DNA from: Eubacteriales bacterium
GTDB lineage: Bacteria > Bacillota > Clostridia > Christensenellales > Aristaeellaceae
Direction: 5' to 3'
Length of the DNA stretch: 45,120 nt
NCBI GenBank assembly: GCA_028701335.1
Contig: JAQVQY010000006.1
Span: 1-45,120 of the forward strand
Below, piece by piece: positions 34,462 through 42,576 of the stretch. The notes under the pieces were generated by a model. That model made no database searches. It was not told the DNA's origin and worked only from the letters and a program-made list of their open reading frames with translations. How positions within the stretch are numbered: position 1 is the first letter of the stretch; each line of letters opens with the position of its first letter. Both the position numbers and the translations under genes were made by a program.

Positions 34462-34490
34462 TTGACACAACAAGCGGAGCATGATACTAT
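34462..34490 (+). promoter_or_regulatory. Promoter of the ribF-like/rnf operon
   Basis: TTGACA at 34462-34467, 17 bases, TACTAT at 34485-34490: the same two hexamers and spacing as the divergent promoter 46 bases away. The leader is about 45 bases. AACTG and CAGTT flank the region just upstream as a short inverted repeat. Confidence 0.75.
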
Positions 34491-34541
34491 TTTGTGCGTT
34501 CAATTATCGCTATTCTAGTGAGGGGATAGGCGGGTTTTTTT

Positions 34542-35147
34542 ATGGAAGTGTATTGGCTGGATCAAGCGGAAAAACCGTTCGCGAAAGCAACTGTGGTGTG
34601 CCTTGGTATGTTCGATGGTGTCCATCTGGGCCACCAGGCCCTCCTGATGGAGGGTAAGCGCATCGCTATGGAAAAAAACCTCGCACTTTGCGTGCATGGC
34701 TATGATACCCTGCCGGTCAATTTCCTAAACCGCAAGGGGAGGATACCGGAGCTGACTACGCTGGAAGAGAAACTGGATCTGTTTGAACAGCTTGGAGCGG
34801 ATATCGCTGCGATTGACCGCTTCAATGACAGTTTTTCCCACATGAGCGGGCAGGACTTCATCCGGGATATCGTCATGGGGAAACTCAACGCGAAGCATGT
34901 GGTGGCGGGCTTCAACCACCGTTTTGGATACAAGGCGGATTCAGGTCGGGATGAGCTGGAGGCCTACTGCAAGACGTATGGAATAGGGCTTAGTGTCATT
35001 TCGCCAATTACTGCGTCATCCGGCGCTCTGGTTTCCAGCACGGCCATTCGCAGGGCCATTCTGGAGAACAATCTTGAGCTGGCTGCCCAAATGCTGGGCC
35101 GTCCGGTTGATAAGGCCATGGAAGAACGGGTTAGGGGCATACATTAA
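34542..35147 (+). CDS. RibF-like FAD synthetase domain protein without riboflavin kinase
   Basis: A 201-residue nucleotidyltransferase-fold protein resembling only the N-terminal, FAD-synthetase half of bifunctional RibF. The ATP motif GMFDGVHLGH is at 22-31, GFNHRFGYKADSG at 122-134 matches the FMN/adenylyl site, and SSTAIRRAI at 164-172 leads to LGRP at 184-187, where the riboflavin kinase domain would begin; the protein stops soon after. It should make FAD from FMN and ATP, if active. Being first in the rnf operon suggests it supplies FAD, the donor ApbE uses to attach FMN to RnfG and RnfD. A conventional ribF is expected elsewhere. Confidence 0.82.
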   Translation: MEVYWLDQAEKPFAKATVVCLGMFDGVHLGHQALLMEGKRIAMEKNLALCVHGYDTLPVNFLNRKGRIPELTTLEEKLDLFEQLGADIAAIDRFNDSFSHMSGQDFIRDIVMGKLNAKHVVAGFNHRFGYKADSGRDELEAYCKTYGIGLSVISPITASSGALVSSTAIRRAILENNLELAAQMLGRPVDKAMEERVRGIH

Positions 35148-35180
35148 CGCAAAGAGGCGTGCAGGGAGGATAATCAAGGC

Positions 35181-37070
35181 ATGAAAAAACAACTCGCGGC
35201 TTGGCTGGTGCTGGGGCTTATCACGGTGGTGGCGGGTTTCAGCCTGTCAATGACAAACGAAGTCACCAAGCAACCCATCCTAAACCAGACGCTGCAGGCA
35301 GAAGCCAAGGCTAAGCAGGAAGTGCTGCCTGAAGCTGAGGCCTTTGATGCCGTCGTTTTACCCGAGGACGCCGGTATGGAGCTGTTTGCTGGTGTTAAGG
35401 ATGGGGAAACGCTTGGTTATGTGGGAAAAGTGACGGTTAATGGCTATGGCGGACCCATTGATGTCATCGCCGGTGTGGATGAAATCGGCGTGGTCAAAGG
35501 GGTTAATGTGGGAGGCGCTTCCTTCTCAGAGACCGCGGGCCTCGGCGCCAAAGCCAGGGAGTCGGCTTTTACAGCTCAGTTTGTGGACAAAGTGTCACCT
35601 GTCCGGGTAGTCAAGGCTTCGGATCCCAAGACCGAGTCCTCCATTGACGCCATCACCGCCGCCACCATCACCACCAACGCGGTGGCCGGCGGCGTGAACC
35701 GCATCGCGCGGCAGGTTTCCGACATACTCAATCCTGTCGAGCCGGAGATCCCCGTGGCTGAGGGCACCACCTATACCGCTACCCAGCAGGGCTTCGCGGG
35801 CCCTGTGACGGTGTTCGTGACGGTGAAGGATGATGGGACCATCAGCGGGCTGAGGGTGGGCGACGCCCAGTTCTCTGAAACGGAGGGCTATGGTGCGAAC
35901 GCCCTGGAGAGTGACTTTACATCCCAGTTCGTGGGCAAGTCCCTGCCGGTCGCGGCGCAGGATATCGATGCCATCTCAGGTGCAACCATCACCACCAACG
36001 CGGTACTGGCAGCCATCAACCAGGCCTACGAGGAGAAGAACATTGTGGCGCCTGCAGCGGCCGAGGGTGTGGAATATACGGCACAGGCACAGGGCTTTGC
36101 GGGTCCGGTGGCAGTCAGGGTCACCATTAAGGAAGACGGCACCATCTCAAAGCTTGTTGTGGGGGATGAGCAGTTTTCTGAGACCGAAGGCTATGGTGCT
36201 CAGGCACTTGAACCGGATTTCCAGAACCAGTTTATAGGTCTGAGCCTGCCGGTCAGCCTGGATAGCATTGACGCCATTTCAGGCGCCAGCATCACCGCAG
36301 GCGCCGTAATAGACGCCGTTAATGATGCCTTTAGGCAATTTCAGGACGCCGGCACCGATGTGGCGGAATTGTTTGAAGAGACAGCCGCGCCTAAGCCAAC
36401 CGCACAGGCTGCTGACGCGGTGGATACAGCAGATATGACAACCGCCGTAAAGCAGGGCTATGCCGGTCCTGTGGCTGTGCAGGTGACCTTTAATGAAGAC
36501 GGCAGCATCAAAGCTTTGGTTGTGGGCGATGAGCAATTCAGCGAAACGCCCGGCCTTGGCGCCAAAGCTCAGGAGGCCGGGTTCACGGATCAGTTTGTCG
36601 GCAAGATGCCTCCGCTGAAGCTCAAAGGCGCTGATGAGGAGGAAACGGCATCCACCATTGACGCCATTTCCGCCGCCACGGTCACCAGCCAGGCGGTGGT
36701 GGACGCGGTGAATGAAGCAGCCCTGTCATCGGATGATAAAGATGAAATCAGCATCCCCACGGTGTTTTATTCAGCGGAAGCCAAGGGTTATGCCGGCCCC
36801 GTAGCGGTGGACGCGGCTTTCAACACGGATAGCAGCATTAAGGAACTTCATGTGGGTGACACCAGGTTTGAAGAGACTGATGGCCTGGGATCAAAAGCGC
36901 GGGAAGAGGCGTTCACGTCACAATTTGTGGGCAAGCAGCCGCCCCTTCGTCTGCGTAAGCCGGATGAGCCCCAAAGCTCGTCCACCATTGACAGCGTAAC
37001 CGCGGCCACTGTTACCAGCCAGGCCGTGGTCGATGCGATCAACGAAGCATATGAGCAGTTCAGCAGGTGA
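35181..37070 (+). CDS. rnfG: RnfG-type electron transport protein with five FMN-binding domains
   Basis: A 629-residue protein: one N-terminal membrane helix (about 5-23), then five FMN-binding repeats outside the membrane, at roughly 60-180, 195-285, 297-387, 418-513 and 528-629. Standard RnfG is about 200 residues with one such domain. Each repeat ends in a flavinylation motif of the Dxx[ST][GA]A[TS] type; likely FMN-bearing residues are T162, T269, S370, T500 and T610. Repeats 1, 4 and 5 share GLGAKA/GLGSKA and a longer acidic loop; repeats 2 and 3 share GYGA and a short loop. A GGGAGG site precedes ATG 35181. Placed before rnfC instead of between rnfD and rnfE. In Rnf complexes RnfG passes electrons through covalent FMN. 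Confidence 0.92.
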   Translation: MKKQLAAWLVLGLITVVAGFSLSMTNEVTKQPILNQTLQAEAKAKQEVLPEAEAFDAVVLPEDAGMELFAGVKDGETLGYVGKVTVNGYGGPIDVIAGVDEIGVVKGVNVGGASFSETAGLGAKARESAFTAQFVDKVSPVRVVKASDPKTESSIDAITAATITTNAVAGGVNRIARQVSDILNPVEPEIPVAEGTTYTATQQGFAGPVTVFVTVKDDGTISGLRVGDAQFSETEGYGANALESDFTSQFVGKSLPVAAQDIDAISGATITTNAVLAAINQAYEEKNIVAPAAAEGVEYTAQAQGFAGPVAVRVTIKEDGTISKLVVGDEQFSETEGYGAQALEPDFQNQFIGLSLPVSLDSIDAISGASITAGAVIDAVNDAFRQFQDAGTDVAELFEETAAPKPTAQAADAVDTADMTTAVKQGYAGPVAVQVTFNEDGSIKALVVGDEQFSETPGLGAKAQEAGFTDQFVGKMPPLKLKGADEEETASTIDAISAATVTSQAVVDAVNEAALSSDDKDEISIPTVFYSAEAKGYAGPVAVDAAFNTDSSIKELHVGDTRFEETDGLGSKAREEAFTSQFVGKQPPLRLRKPDEPQSSSTIDSVTAATVTSQAVVDAINEAYEQFSR

Positions 37071-37103
37071 TTTGGACAGAAAGCAAGAAAGGCGGGAAAA
37101 CAT

Positions 37104-38417
37104 TTGTCAAGACTGAGTTTTAAGGGCGGCATCCATCCGCTGAAGGAAATACATGAAGGCAAGGAAGCCACCAAGGCAAAGCCTATCCGTGCCCTTGTGC
37201 CAGAAGAGGTATGCATTCCAGTGGATATGCACCTGGGCGCGCCAAGCATCCCCTGTGTCAAGAAGGGGGACCTGGTGAAAATGGGCCAGGTGATAGCGGA
37301 ACCGGCAGGGCCGCGGGGGATACCGGTACACGCCAGCGTGTCCGGTGAGGTGACAGCCGTCGTCCCCAAACAACAGCTGCATGGCAAGCCCAGCACCTGC
37401 ATTTGCATCCGAAACGACAAGCAGGACACCTGGGTGGAGCGCCACCAGCTGGGAAGCGTGGAGACAGCGCCTGCGGATAAAATCGTTACCGCGATACGAA
37501 ATGCCGGTATTTGCGGAATGGGCGGTGCTTGTTTCCCCACCCACGCCAAAATGGCACTGCCCGAAGGCAAGACGGTTGACACCATTATCCTCAACGGCTC
37601 TGAGTGCGAAACTTTCATCACCGCCGATCACAGGCTGATGCTGGAACAGCCGGAGCGCGTGGTGGACGGCCTGAGGGCTTCTATGCGGGCGATGGGTGTC
37701 CTTAAGGGCGTCATCGCCATTGAAGAAAACAAGTTGGACGCTTATGAAGCCATTAAAAAGGCCGCTGCGGGGCGCGAAGGCGTGTCGGTGGCGCTGCTGA
37801 AGACCAAATACCCACAGGGCGGCGAAAAACAGCTGATTCAAGCTGTTACCGGCCGGGAAGTTCCCTCGGGCGGACTGCCCATGGATGCCCATGTGGTGGT
37901 GTTGAATGTGGCGACAGCCGCCGCCATCACCGATGCTGTGACGGAGGGCAAACCCTTGATCGATCGCGTTACAACCGTGACGGGAATCGTAAATGAGCCC
38001 TCCAATCTCCTGGTACGCATCGGCACACCTGTGAGCGAAGTAACTGCCGCCTGCGGCGGAACTACTGAGGAGCCCGGCAAGATGTTCTTTGGAGGAAGCA
38101 TGACAGGCCTGGCACTTCCGGATGATACCGTCAGTGTCACCAAAGCAAACAACTGCCTGGTGGTGGTCAACAAAAAGGATGCGGTCCTTCAGGAAACCTC
38201 CGCCTGCATCCGTTGTTCCCGCTGCATCGCGGCCTGTCCGATTATGCTCAACCCCCAGCGCCTCAATGTTCTGTGTGAAGCGGGAGATCTGGCACAGGCC
38301 AAGAAGGAAAACATGATGGACTGTATTCTCTGCCACAGCTGCCACTATGTCTGTCCGGCGAGAATCAAGTTCCCCTTCAAGGAAGCCAAAGAAAAAATCG
38401 CAGCGAGGAGGATTTAA
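37104..38417 (+). CDS. rnfC: Rnf complex subunit RnfC
   Basis: A 437-residue peripheral cytoplasmic subunit that exchanges electrons with NAD(H). The N-terminal part resembles the family start (FKGGIHPLKEIHEGKEATK), followed by the flavin/NADH-binding Rossmann-like region (GICGMGGACFPTHAKM; NGSECETFITADHRLM). Two [4Fe-4S] motifs lie at the C-terminus, CIRCSRCIAACP from C368 and CILCHSCHYVCP from C407. Start is TTG 37104, with AAAGGCGGG as ribosome site. The long C-terminal repeat tail of gammaproteobacterial RnfC is absent, as is usual in clostridia. Confidence 0.95.
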   Translation: MSRLSFKGGIHPLKEIHEGKEATKAKPIRALVPEEVCIPVDMHLGAPSIPCVKKGDLVKMGQVIAEPAGPRGIPVHASVSGEVTAVVPKQQLHGKPSTCICIRNDKQDTWVERHQLGSVETAPADKIVTAIRNAGICGMGGACFPTHAKMALPEGKTVDTIILNGSECETFITADHRLMLEQPERVVDGLRASMRAMGVLKGVIAIEENKLDAYEAIKKAAAGREGVSVALLKTKYPQGGEKQLIQAVTGREVPSGGLPMDAHVVVLNVATAAAITDAVTEGKPLIDRVTTVTGIVNEPSNLLVRIGTPVSEVTAACGGTTEEPGKMFFGGSMTGLALPDDTVSVTKANNCLVVVNKKDAVLQETSACIRCSRCIAACPIMLNPQRLNVLCEAGDLAQAKKENMMDCILCHSCHYVCPARIKFPFKEAKEKIAARRI

Positions 38418-38420
38418 GGC

Positions 38421-39362
38421 ATGAACCTGCGTATGTCCGCCGGACCGCACTTCGTGGCGCGTGAAAGCACCCAGACCCTGATGCTGGATGTGATTATCGC
38501 GCTGATACCTACTGTGGCAGCCGGCGTTTACCTGTTCGGTCTCCGGGCGGCCTGGGTGCTGGCCGTAGCCGTCATTTCAGCGGTACTGGCGGAATTCATC
38601 TGGCAGAAGCTGGCAAAAAAATCGGTGCGGGTGGGTGACCTGTCAGCGGTGGTCACAGGGCTTATCCTGGGGCTGAATATGCCGGCTGAAGCGCCGCTTT
38701 GGCTGCCTGCCATTGGCAGTTTTATCGCCATCTTGTTGGTGAAACAACTCTTTGGCGGCATCGGGCACAACTTCATGAACCCTGCCATGCTCGCCCGGGG
38801 CGTCATGCTGGTGTCCTGGCCGGCACAGATGACCATCTATACGCTGCCCATCCGGGTACTTGGCAACACCAGCGTGGTGCCAAGCCCTGACGTGGTCTCC
38901 GCCGCTACGCCGTTGATCCGGCCAAGCGCCTACAGCACCTATGACCTGCTAATCGGTAACATCCCCGGTACGGTTGGTGAAGTGTGCAAGCTGGCTATTA
39001 TCATCGGTTTCCTATATATGCTGTTTGTGGGCACCATCTCCTGGCACATCCCTGTCACCTTTGTTGGCTCTGTGGCGCTTTTGTCCTGGATTCTGGGCAG
39101 TGACCCGCTGACTGCCATCCTCTCCGGCGGCGTCCTCTTTGGCGCGGTGTTTATGGCCACAGACTATGTGACCAATCCTTTGCTTAACATCGGACATCTC
39201 ATTTTTGGTATTGGCTGCGGCATCATCGTGGTGGTCATCCGCGAGTTCGGCAACTATCCCGAAGGCGTTACCTTCGCGATTCTGCTGATGAACACGGCGA
39301 CTCCTCTGATTGACCGCTGGACCAACAGACGCGTATATGGGACGGTGAAAAAACATGCGTAA
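38421..39362 (+). CDS. rnfD: Rnf complex subunit RnfD
   Basis: A 313-residue membrane subunit with about nine hydrophobic segments that carries covalent FMN and belongs to the ion-translocating core. The flavinylation site is DVVSAATPL with T163; the family norm is SGAT, so the Gly is replaced by Ala. Typical segments include SAGPHFVARESTQTLMLDV at the N-terminus and GGIGHNFMNPAMLARG at about 112-126. GAGGAGG precedes the ATG, three bases after rnfC. The end overlaps rnfE by eight bases. Confidence 0.95.
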   Translation: MNLRMSAGPHFVARESTQTLMLDVIIALIPTVAAGVYLFGLRAAWVLAVAVISAVLAEFIWQKLAKKSVRVGDLSAVVTGLILGLNMPAEAPLWLPAIGSFIAILLVKQLFGGIGHNFMNPAMLARGVMLVSWPAQMTIYTLPIRVLGNTSVVPSPDVVSAATPLIRPSAYSTYDLLIGNIPGTVGEVCKLAIIIGFLYMLFVGTISWHIPVTFVGSVALLSWILGSDPLTAILSGGVLFGAVFMATDYVTNPLLNIGHLIFGIGCGIIVVVIREFGNYPEGVTFAILLMNTATPLIDRWTNRRVYGTVKKHA

Positions 39363-39990
39363 TAAGCAAACAATGCGCGGCGTATTTATCAACGGCGTGC
39401 TCAATGAAAACCCCATTTTCCGCTTGGTGCTGGGCGTGTGCCCCACACTGGCCGCCACCACCAACGCCACCAATGGCTTGGGGATGGGCATTGCGGCCAC
39501 CTTCGTGCTGCTGGGCAGCAACATTGTCATTTCACTTCTGCGCAACTTCATCCCCAACAAGGTGCGCATCCCCGCTTATATCGTGGTAATCTCCACCTTC
39601 GTTACGGTCGTTCAGATGATTATCCAGGCCTTTGTTCCTTCGCTGTACGACGCTTTGGGAATCTTTATTCCCCTGATTGTGGTGAACTGCATCATCCTGG
39701 CCCGTGCTGAGGCCTTTGCCGGCAAGAACAGCGTGCTGCATTCAGCAGCTGACGGCCTGGGCATGGGCGTGGGCTTTACCCTAGCGCTCATCCTGATCGG
39801 CATTGTGCGTGAGCTTGTTGGAAATGGTTCTGTCTTTGGCTTAGATATCCTGGGGCCCACCTTCCAGCCCATGCTGATAGCCATCATGGCGCCGGGCGGC
39901 TTTATCTTCTTTGGTCTAATTCTTGGCATCGTCAACAGCATCGTCAATAAGGCTGGCAAGCGTTCCGCCGGGAAGGGAGTTAAGGCATGA
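39355..39990 (+). CDS. rnfE: Rnf complex subunit RnfE
   Basis: A 211-residue membrane subunit with six predicted helices, paired with RnfA as inverted-topology homologues in the core, where they hold a membrane iron-sulfur centre. It shows NPIFRLVLGVCPTLAATT and the NCIILARAEAFA segment with the conserved cysteines (C in VCPTLA and NCI). The ATG lies inside the rnfD end; the ribosome site is weak, so coupling to rnfD is likely. It overlaps rnfA by four bases (ATGA). Confidence 0.95.
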   Translation: MRNKQTMRGVFINGVLNENPIFRLVLGVCPTLAATTNATNGLGMGIAATFVLLGSNIVISLLRNFIPNKVRIPAYIVVISTFVTVVQMIIQAFVPSLYDALGIFIPLIVVNCIILARAEAFAGKNSVLHSAADGLGMGVGFTLALILIGIVRELVGNGSVFGLDILGPTFQPMLIAIMAPGGFIFFGLILGIVNSIVNKAGKRSAGKGVKA

Positions 39991-40580
39991 TGGAGTTTAC
40001 GCTGGTCAATTTCCTGTTGTTCATGGTAAACTGCGTGCTGAGCAACAACTTCATCTTCTCCAGATATCTGGGCTGCTGCCCCTTCCTTGGGGTATCCAGC
40101 AAGGTGGAGACTGCCGCCGGTATGGGTGTTGCCGTTACCTTTGTGATGGGGCTGGCTTCACTTATGACCTATATTGTATACTACTATGTACTGGTGCCAT
40201 TGGGCCTCCAGTATCTGGATACCATCTCCTTCATTCTGGTCATCGCTGCGCTGGTGCAGTTTGTGGAGATGTTCCTGAAGAAATCTGTCCCCGCCCTCTA
40301 CAGGGCCCTTGGCATCTACCTACCGCTTATCACCACCAACTGTGCGGTGCTGGGCGTGACCCTGCTTAACATATCAGACCAGTACAACATGCTCTGGTCT
40401 GTGCTCAATGGTGTCTTTGGAGCACTTGGTTTTCTGCTTGCCATCGTGCTGATGGCGGGTGCCCGGGAACGCCTGGAGTCCTCCAACATTCCGAAAGCCT
40501 TCAAAGGTTTCCCAATCAGCCTGGTGATCGCCGGGCTTATGTCCGTGGCCTTCCTGGGCTTCACGGGACTTGTACATTAA
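39987..40580 (+). CDS. rnfA: Rnf complex subunit RnfA
   Basis: A 197-residue membrane subunit with six helices, homologous to RnfE and NqrE. Family segments include NCVLSNNFIFSRYLGCCPFLGVS and PLITTNCAVLGVTLLN, each holding a cysteine implicated in the membrane-embedded iron-sulfur site. A GGGAG site lies before the ATG pair at 39987/39990, so the protein may begin one residue later. rnfB follows after 12 bases. Confidence 0.95.
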   Translation: MMEFTLVNFLLFMVNCVLSNNFIFSRYLGCCPFLGVSSKVETAAGMGVAVTFVMGLASLMTYIVYYYVLVPLGLQYLDTISFILVIAALVQFVEMFLKKSVPALYRALGIYLPLITTNCAVLGVTLLNISDQYNMLWSVLNGVFGALGFLLAIVLMAGARERLESSNIPKAFKGFPISLVIAGLMSVAFLGFTGLVH

Positions 40581-40592
40581 GGAGAGATTACT

Positions 40593-41390
40593 ATGAACAC
40601 GACGGCTATCCTCTCTGCCGTAGCGGTGCTGGGCGGGCTTGGCGTGCTGTTTGGCCTGGTACTCACGTTTGCCGATAAGGCATTCGCGGTGCCGGTGGAT
40701 GAGCGCTACGCCCGGGTCCGGGAAGTAGTGGCCGGGGCTAACTGCGGCGCCTGCGGTTACGCCGGCTGTGACGCCTACGCGGCGGCTGTGGTCACAGGAG
40801 AGGCTTCCATAACTGCCTGCACCCCAGGCGGACAAAAAACTTTTGACGCGCTGGCTGAGATCATGGGAGAAAACGCTGTTGCTGTAGCGCCGGAAGTGGC
40901 CAAGTTGCTCTGCCAGGGAGAAGATGGCGTGGTGAAATCCCGCTACGACTATCAAGGGACCCCTTCCTGCCATGAGGCAACCCAGTTGGCCGGCGGTCCC
41001 ACCGCCTGCGCGTGGGGCTGTGTGGGATATGGCGACTGCGTAAAAGCCTGCCAGTTCGATGCCATGAAGATCGAAAATGGCATTGTCTTCATTGACGAAA
41101 ACAAGTGTACGGCATGCCAGCTTTGCGTACCGGAATGCCCCCGCAGCCTCATCAAAATGCTGCCACGGGCTGCCAAGGTGACGGTCAGATGCCTTAACGC
41201 CGCCAACGCCAAAGACGCGATGGCCGCCTGTTCCAAGGCGTGCATCGCCTGCAAGAGATGTGAAAAGGCCTGCGAATACGACGCCATCCATGTCATTGGC
41301 AATTGCGCTGTCATTGACCCGGAGAAGTGCACTTTGTGCGGCGAGTGTGTGAAGGTCTGCCCCACCAAATGTATTACTCAGCAGGCATAA
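40593..41390 (+). CDS. rnfB: Rnf complex ferredoxin-type subunit RnfB
   Basis: A 265-residue subunit that takes electrons from ferredoxin. One N-terminal helix (about 5-28) anchors it. The first cluster site is C51, C54, C59 and C76 (NCGACGYAGCDAYA). Further [4Fe-4S] motifs follow at C139-C153, C172-C182, about C217-C227 and C246-C256, so up to five clusters, in line with the multi-cluster clostridial form. AAGGAGAG precedes the ATG. It is the last rnf gene; the CDF gene starts at the next base. Confidence 0.95.
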   Translation: MNTTAILSAVAVLGGLGVLFGLVLTFADKAFAVPVDERYARVREVVAGANCGACGYAGCDAYAAAVVTGEASITACTPGGQKTFDALAEIMGENAVAVAPEVAKLLCQGEDGVVKSRYDYQGTPSCHEATQLAGGPTACAWGCVGYGDCVKACQFDAMKIENGIVFIDENKCTACQLCVPECPRSLIKMLPRAAKVTVRCLNAANAKDAMAACSKACIACKRCEKACEYDAIHVIGNCAVIDPEKCTLCGECVKVCPTKCITQQA

Positions 41391-42566
41391 ATGACAAGCC
41401 CTGGGCTTAACAACTCCATCAACCAGGAAAAGCGCGCGCAGGCCTCTCTGCGCGCGACTGTTGTTGGGCTTATTGCCAATGTCCTGCTTGCCTCCAGCAA
41501 AATTGCCGTGGGGCTCGCCGCCAACTCAGTTTCGGTGCTGGCTGACGGGCTAAACAATTTTTCGGATATTGGCTCTGTGCTGGTCTCTTTTATCTCCCTG
41601 CGGCTGGCACGTAAACCCCGGGACAAGGAGCATCCCTTCGGTCACGGGCGCATGGAGTACATTGGCTCATTGGCCATCTCCATGCTGATATTGTACATAG
41701 GCATTGATCTGGCGCGTACCAGCTGGGAGGCCATCCGCAATCCCAAGGCGCCAATATTCACCTGGGCAACCCTTCTCATCACCGCCGCCAGTATCCCTGT
41801 CAAGCTTTTCCTGTTTTTTTTCTATCGACGGAACGGACGCGAATACAGCATCAGCACCCTGATGGCCTCAGCCCAGGACAGCATCAACGATGTGATGACC
41901 ACCACGGTGATTGTGATTGGCCTCATGCTATCGCATTTCTATGGCATTTTGATAGACGCTTACCTTGGGCTGGGCGTATCCCTGCTGATCATCTGGGGCG
42001 GCTATAAAATCCTCCGTGATACCGTCAGCCGTTTGATCGGGGGAGAGCCTGATAAGGCGCTTGGCGCGCAGGCTATCGCTATTCTCAGGTCATATCCCGA
42101 GATTATGGGGCTGCACGATTTTGTGCTGCATGACTACGGCCCTGGCCGTGCCTATGCGTCAGTGCACGCGGAAGTATCATCGGAAGCGAGCCTGGTGACA
42201 ATTCATGAGGTCATTGACCGGGCGGAGCGGGAGATCATGGACCATCTTGGCCTGCCCATCAACATCCATATGGATCCGGTGGTGACTGTCAAAGCTGGAG
42301 ACAATGGGCCCGCCAGTCAAATCGCGGATTATCTCAGCGCATATGACCCACCATTGTCCATGCACGATTTTCGTGTGGTGCCGGGGCAAACCGTCATCAA
42401 GTTGATTTTTGATATCACCATCCCCGCGGACACGCAGCATAAAGAAGCTGACATTATCAGAGACATCTCCGCCTTTGCCAAAAGCCTGGATCCGCGTAAC
42501 CGCTGTATTATCAATATCGACCACGACTATTTCGACAGCATTCCCCAATATGGAGCCAATCATTAG
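41391..42566 (+). CDS. Cation diffusion facilitator family transporter
   Basis: A 391-residue metal/proton antiporter of the CDF family, probably exporting divalent cations such as zinc, manganese or iron. The membrane part (about 20-215) has six helices with the metal-site motifs ADGLNNFSD near 52-60, HPFGHGRMEY near 82-91 and SAQDSINDV near 161-169. A cytoplasmic C-terminal domain follows; it is longer than usual, with an extra 90-residue region (DYLSAYDPPLSMHDFRVVPG) resembling a second copy of the cytoplasmic fold. It starts at the base after the rnfB stop. Whether it serves Rnf or is only co-transcribed is unknown. Confidence 0.88.
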   Translation: MTSPGLNNSINQEKRAQASLRATVVGLIANVLLASSKIAVGLAANSVSVLADGLNNFSDIGSVLVSFISLRLARKPRDKEHPFGHGRMEYIGSLAISMLILYIGIDLARTSWEAIRNPKAPIFTWATLLITAASIPVKLFLFFFYRRNGREYSISTLMASAQDSINDVMTTTVIVIGLMLSHFYGILIDAYLGLGVSLLIIWGGYKILRDTVSRLIGGEPDKALGAQAIAILRSYPEIMGLHDFVLHDYGPGRAYASVHAEVSSEASLVTIHEVIDRAEREIMDHLGLPINIHMDPVVTVKAGDNGPASQIADYLSAYDPPLSMHDFRVVPGQTVIKLIFDITIPADTQHKEADIIRDISAFAKSLDPRNRCIINIDHDYFDSIPQYGANH

Positions 42567-42576
42567 AGGAACGGCA

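Noticed and set aside
37107-38450. 447-residue open frame on the minus strand opposite rnfC
   Set aside because: It mirrors a clear rnfC gene; its translation is rich in His and Arg, has no family features, and arises from GC-rich third positions.
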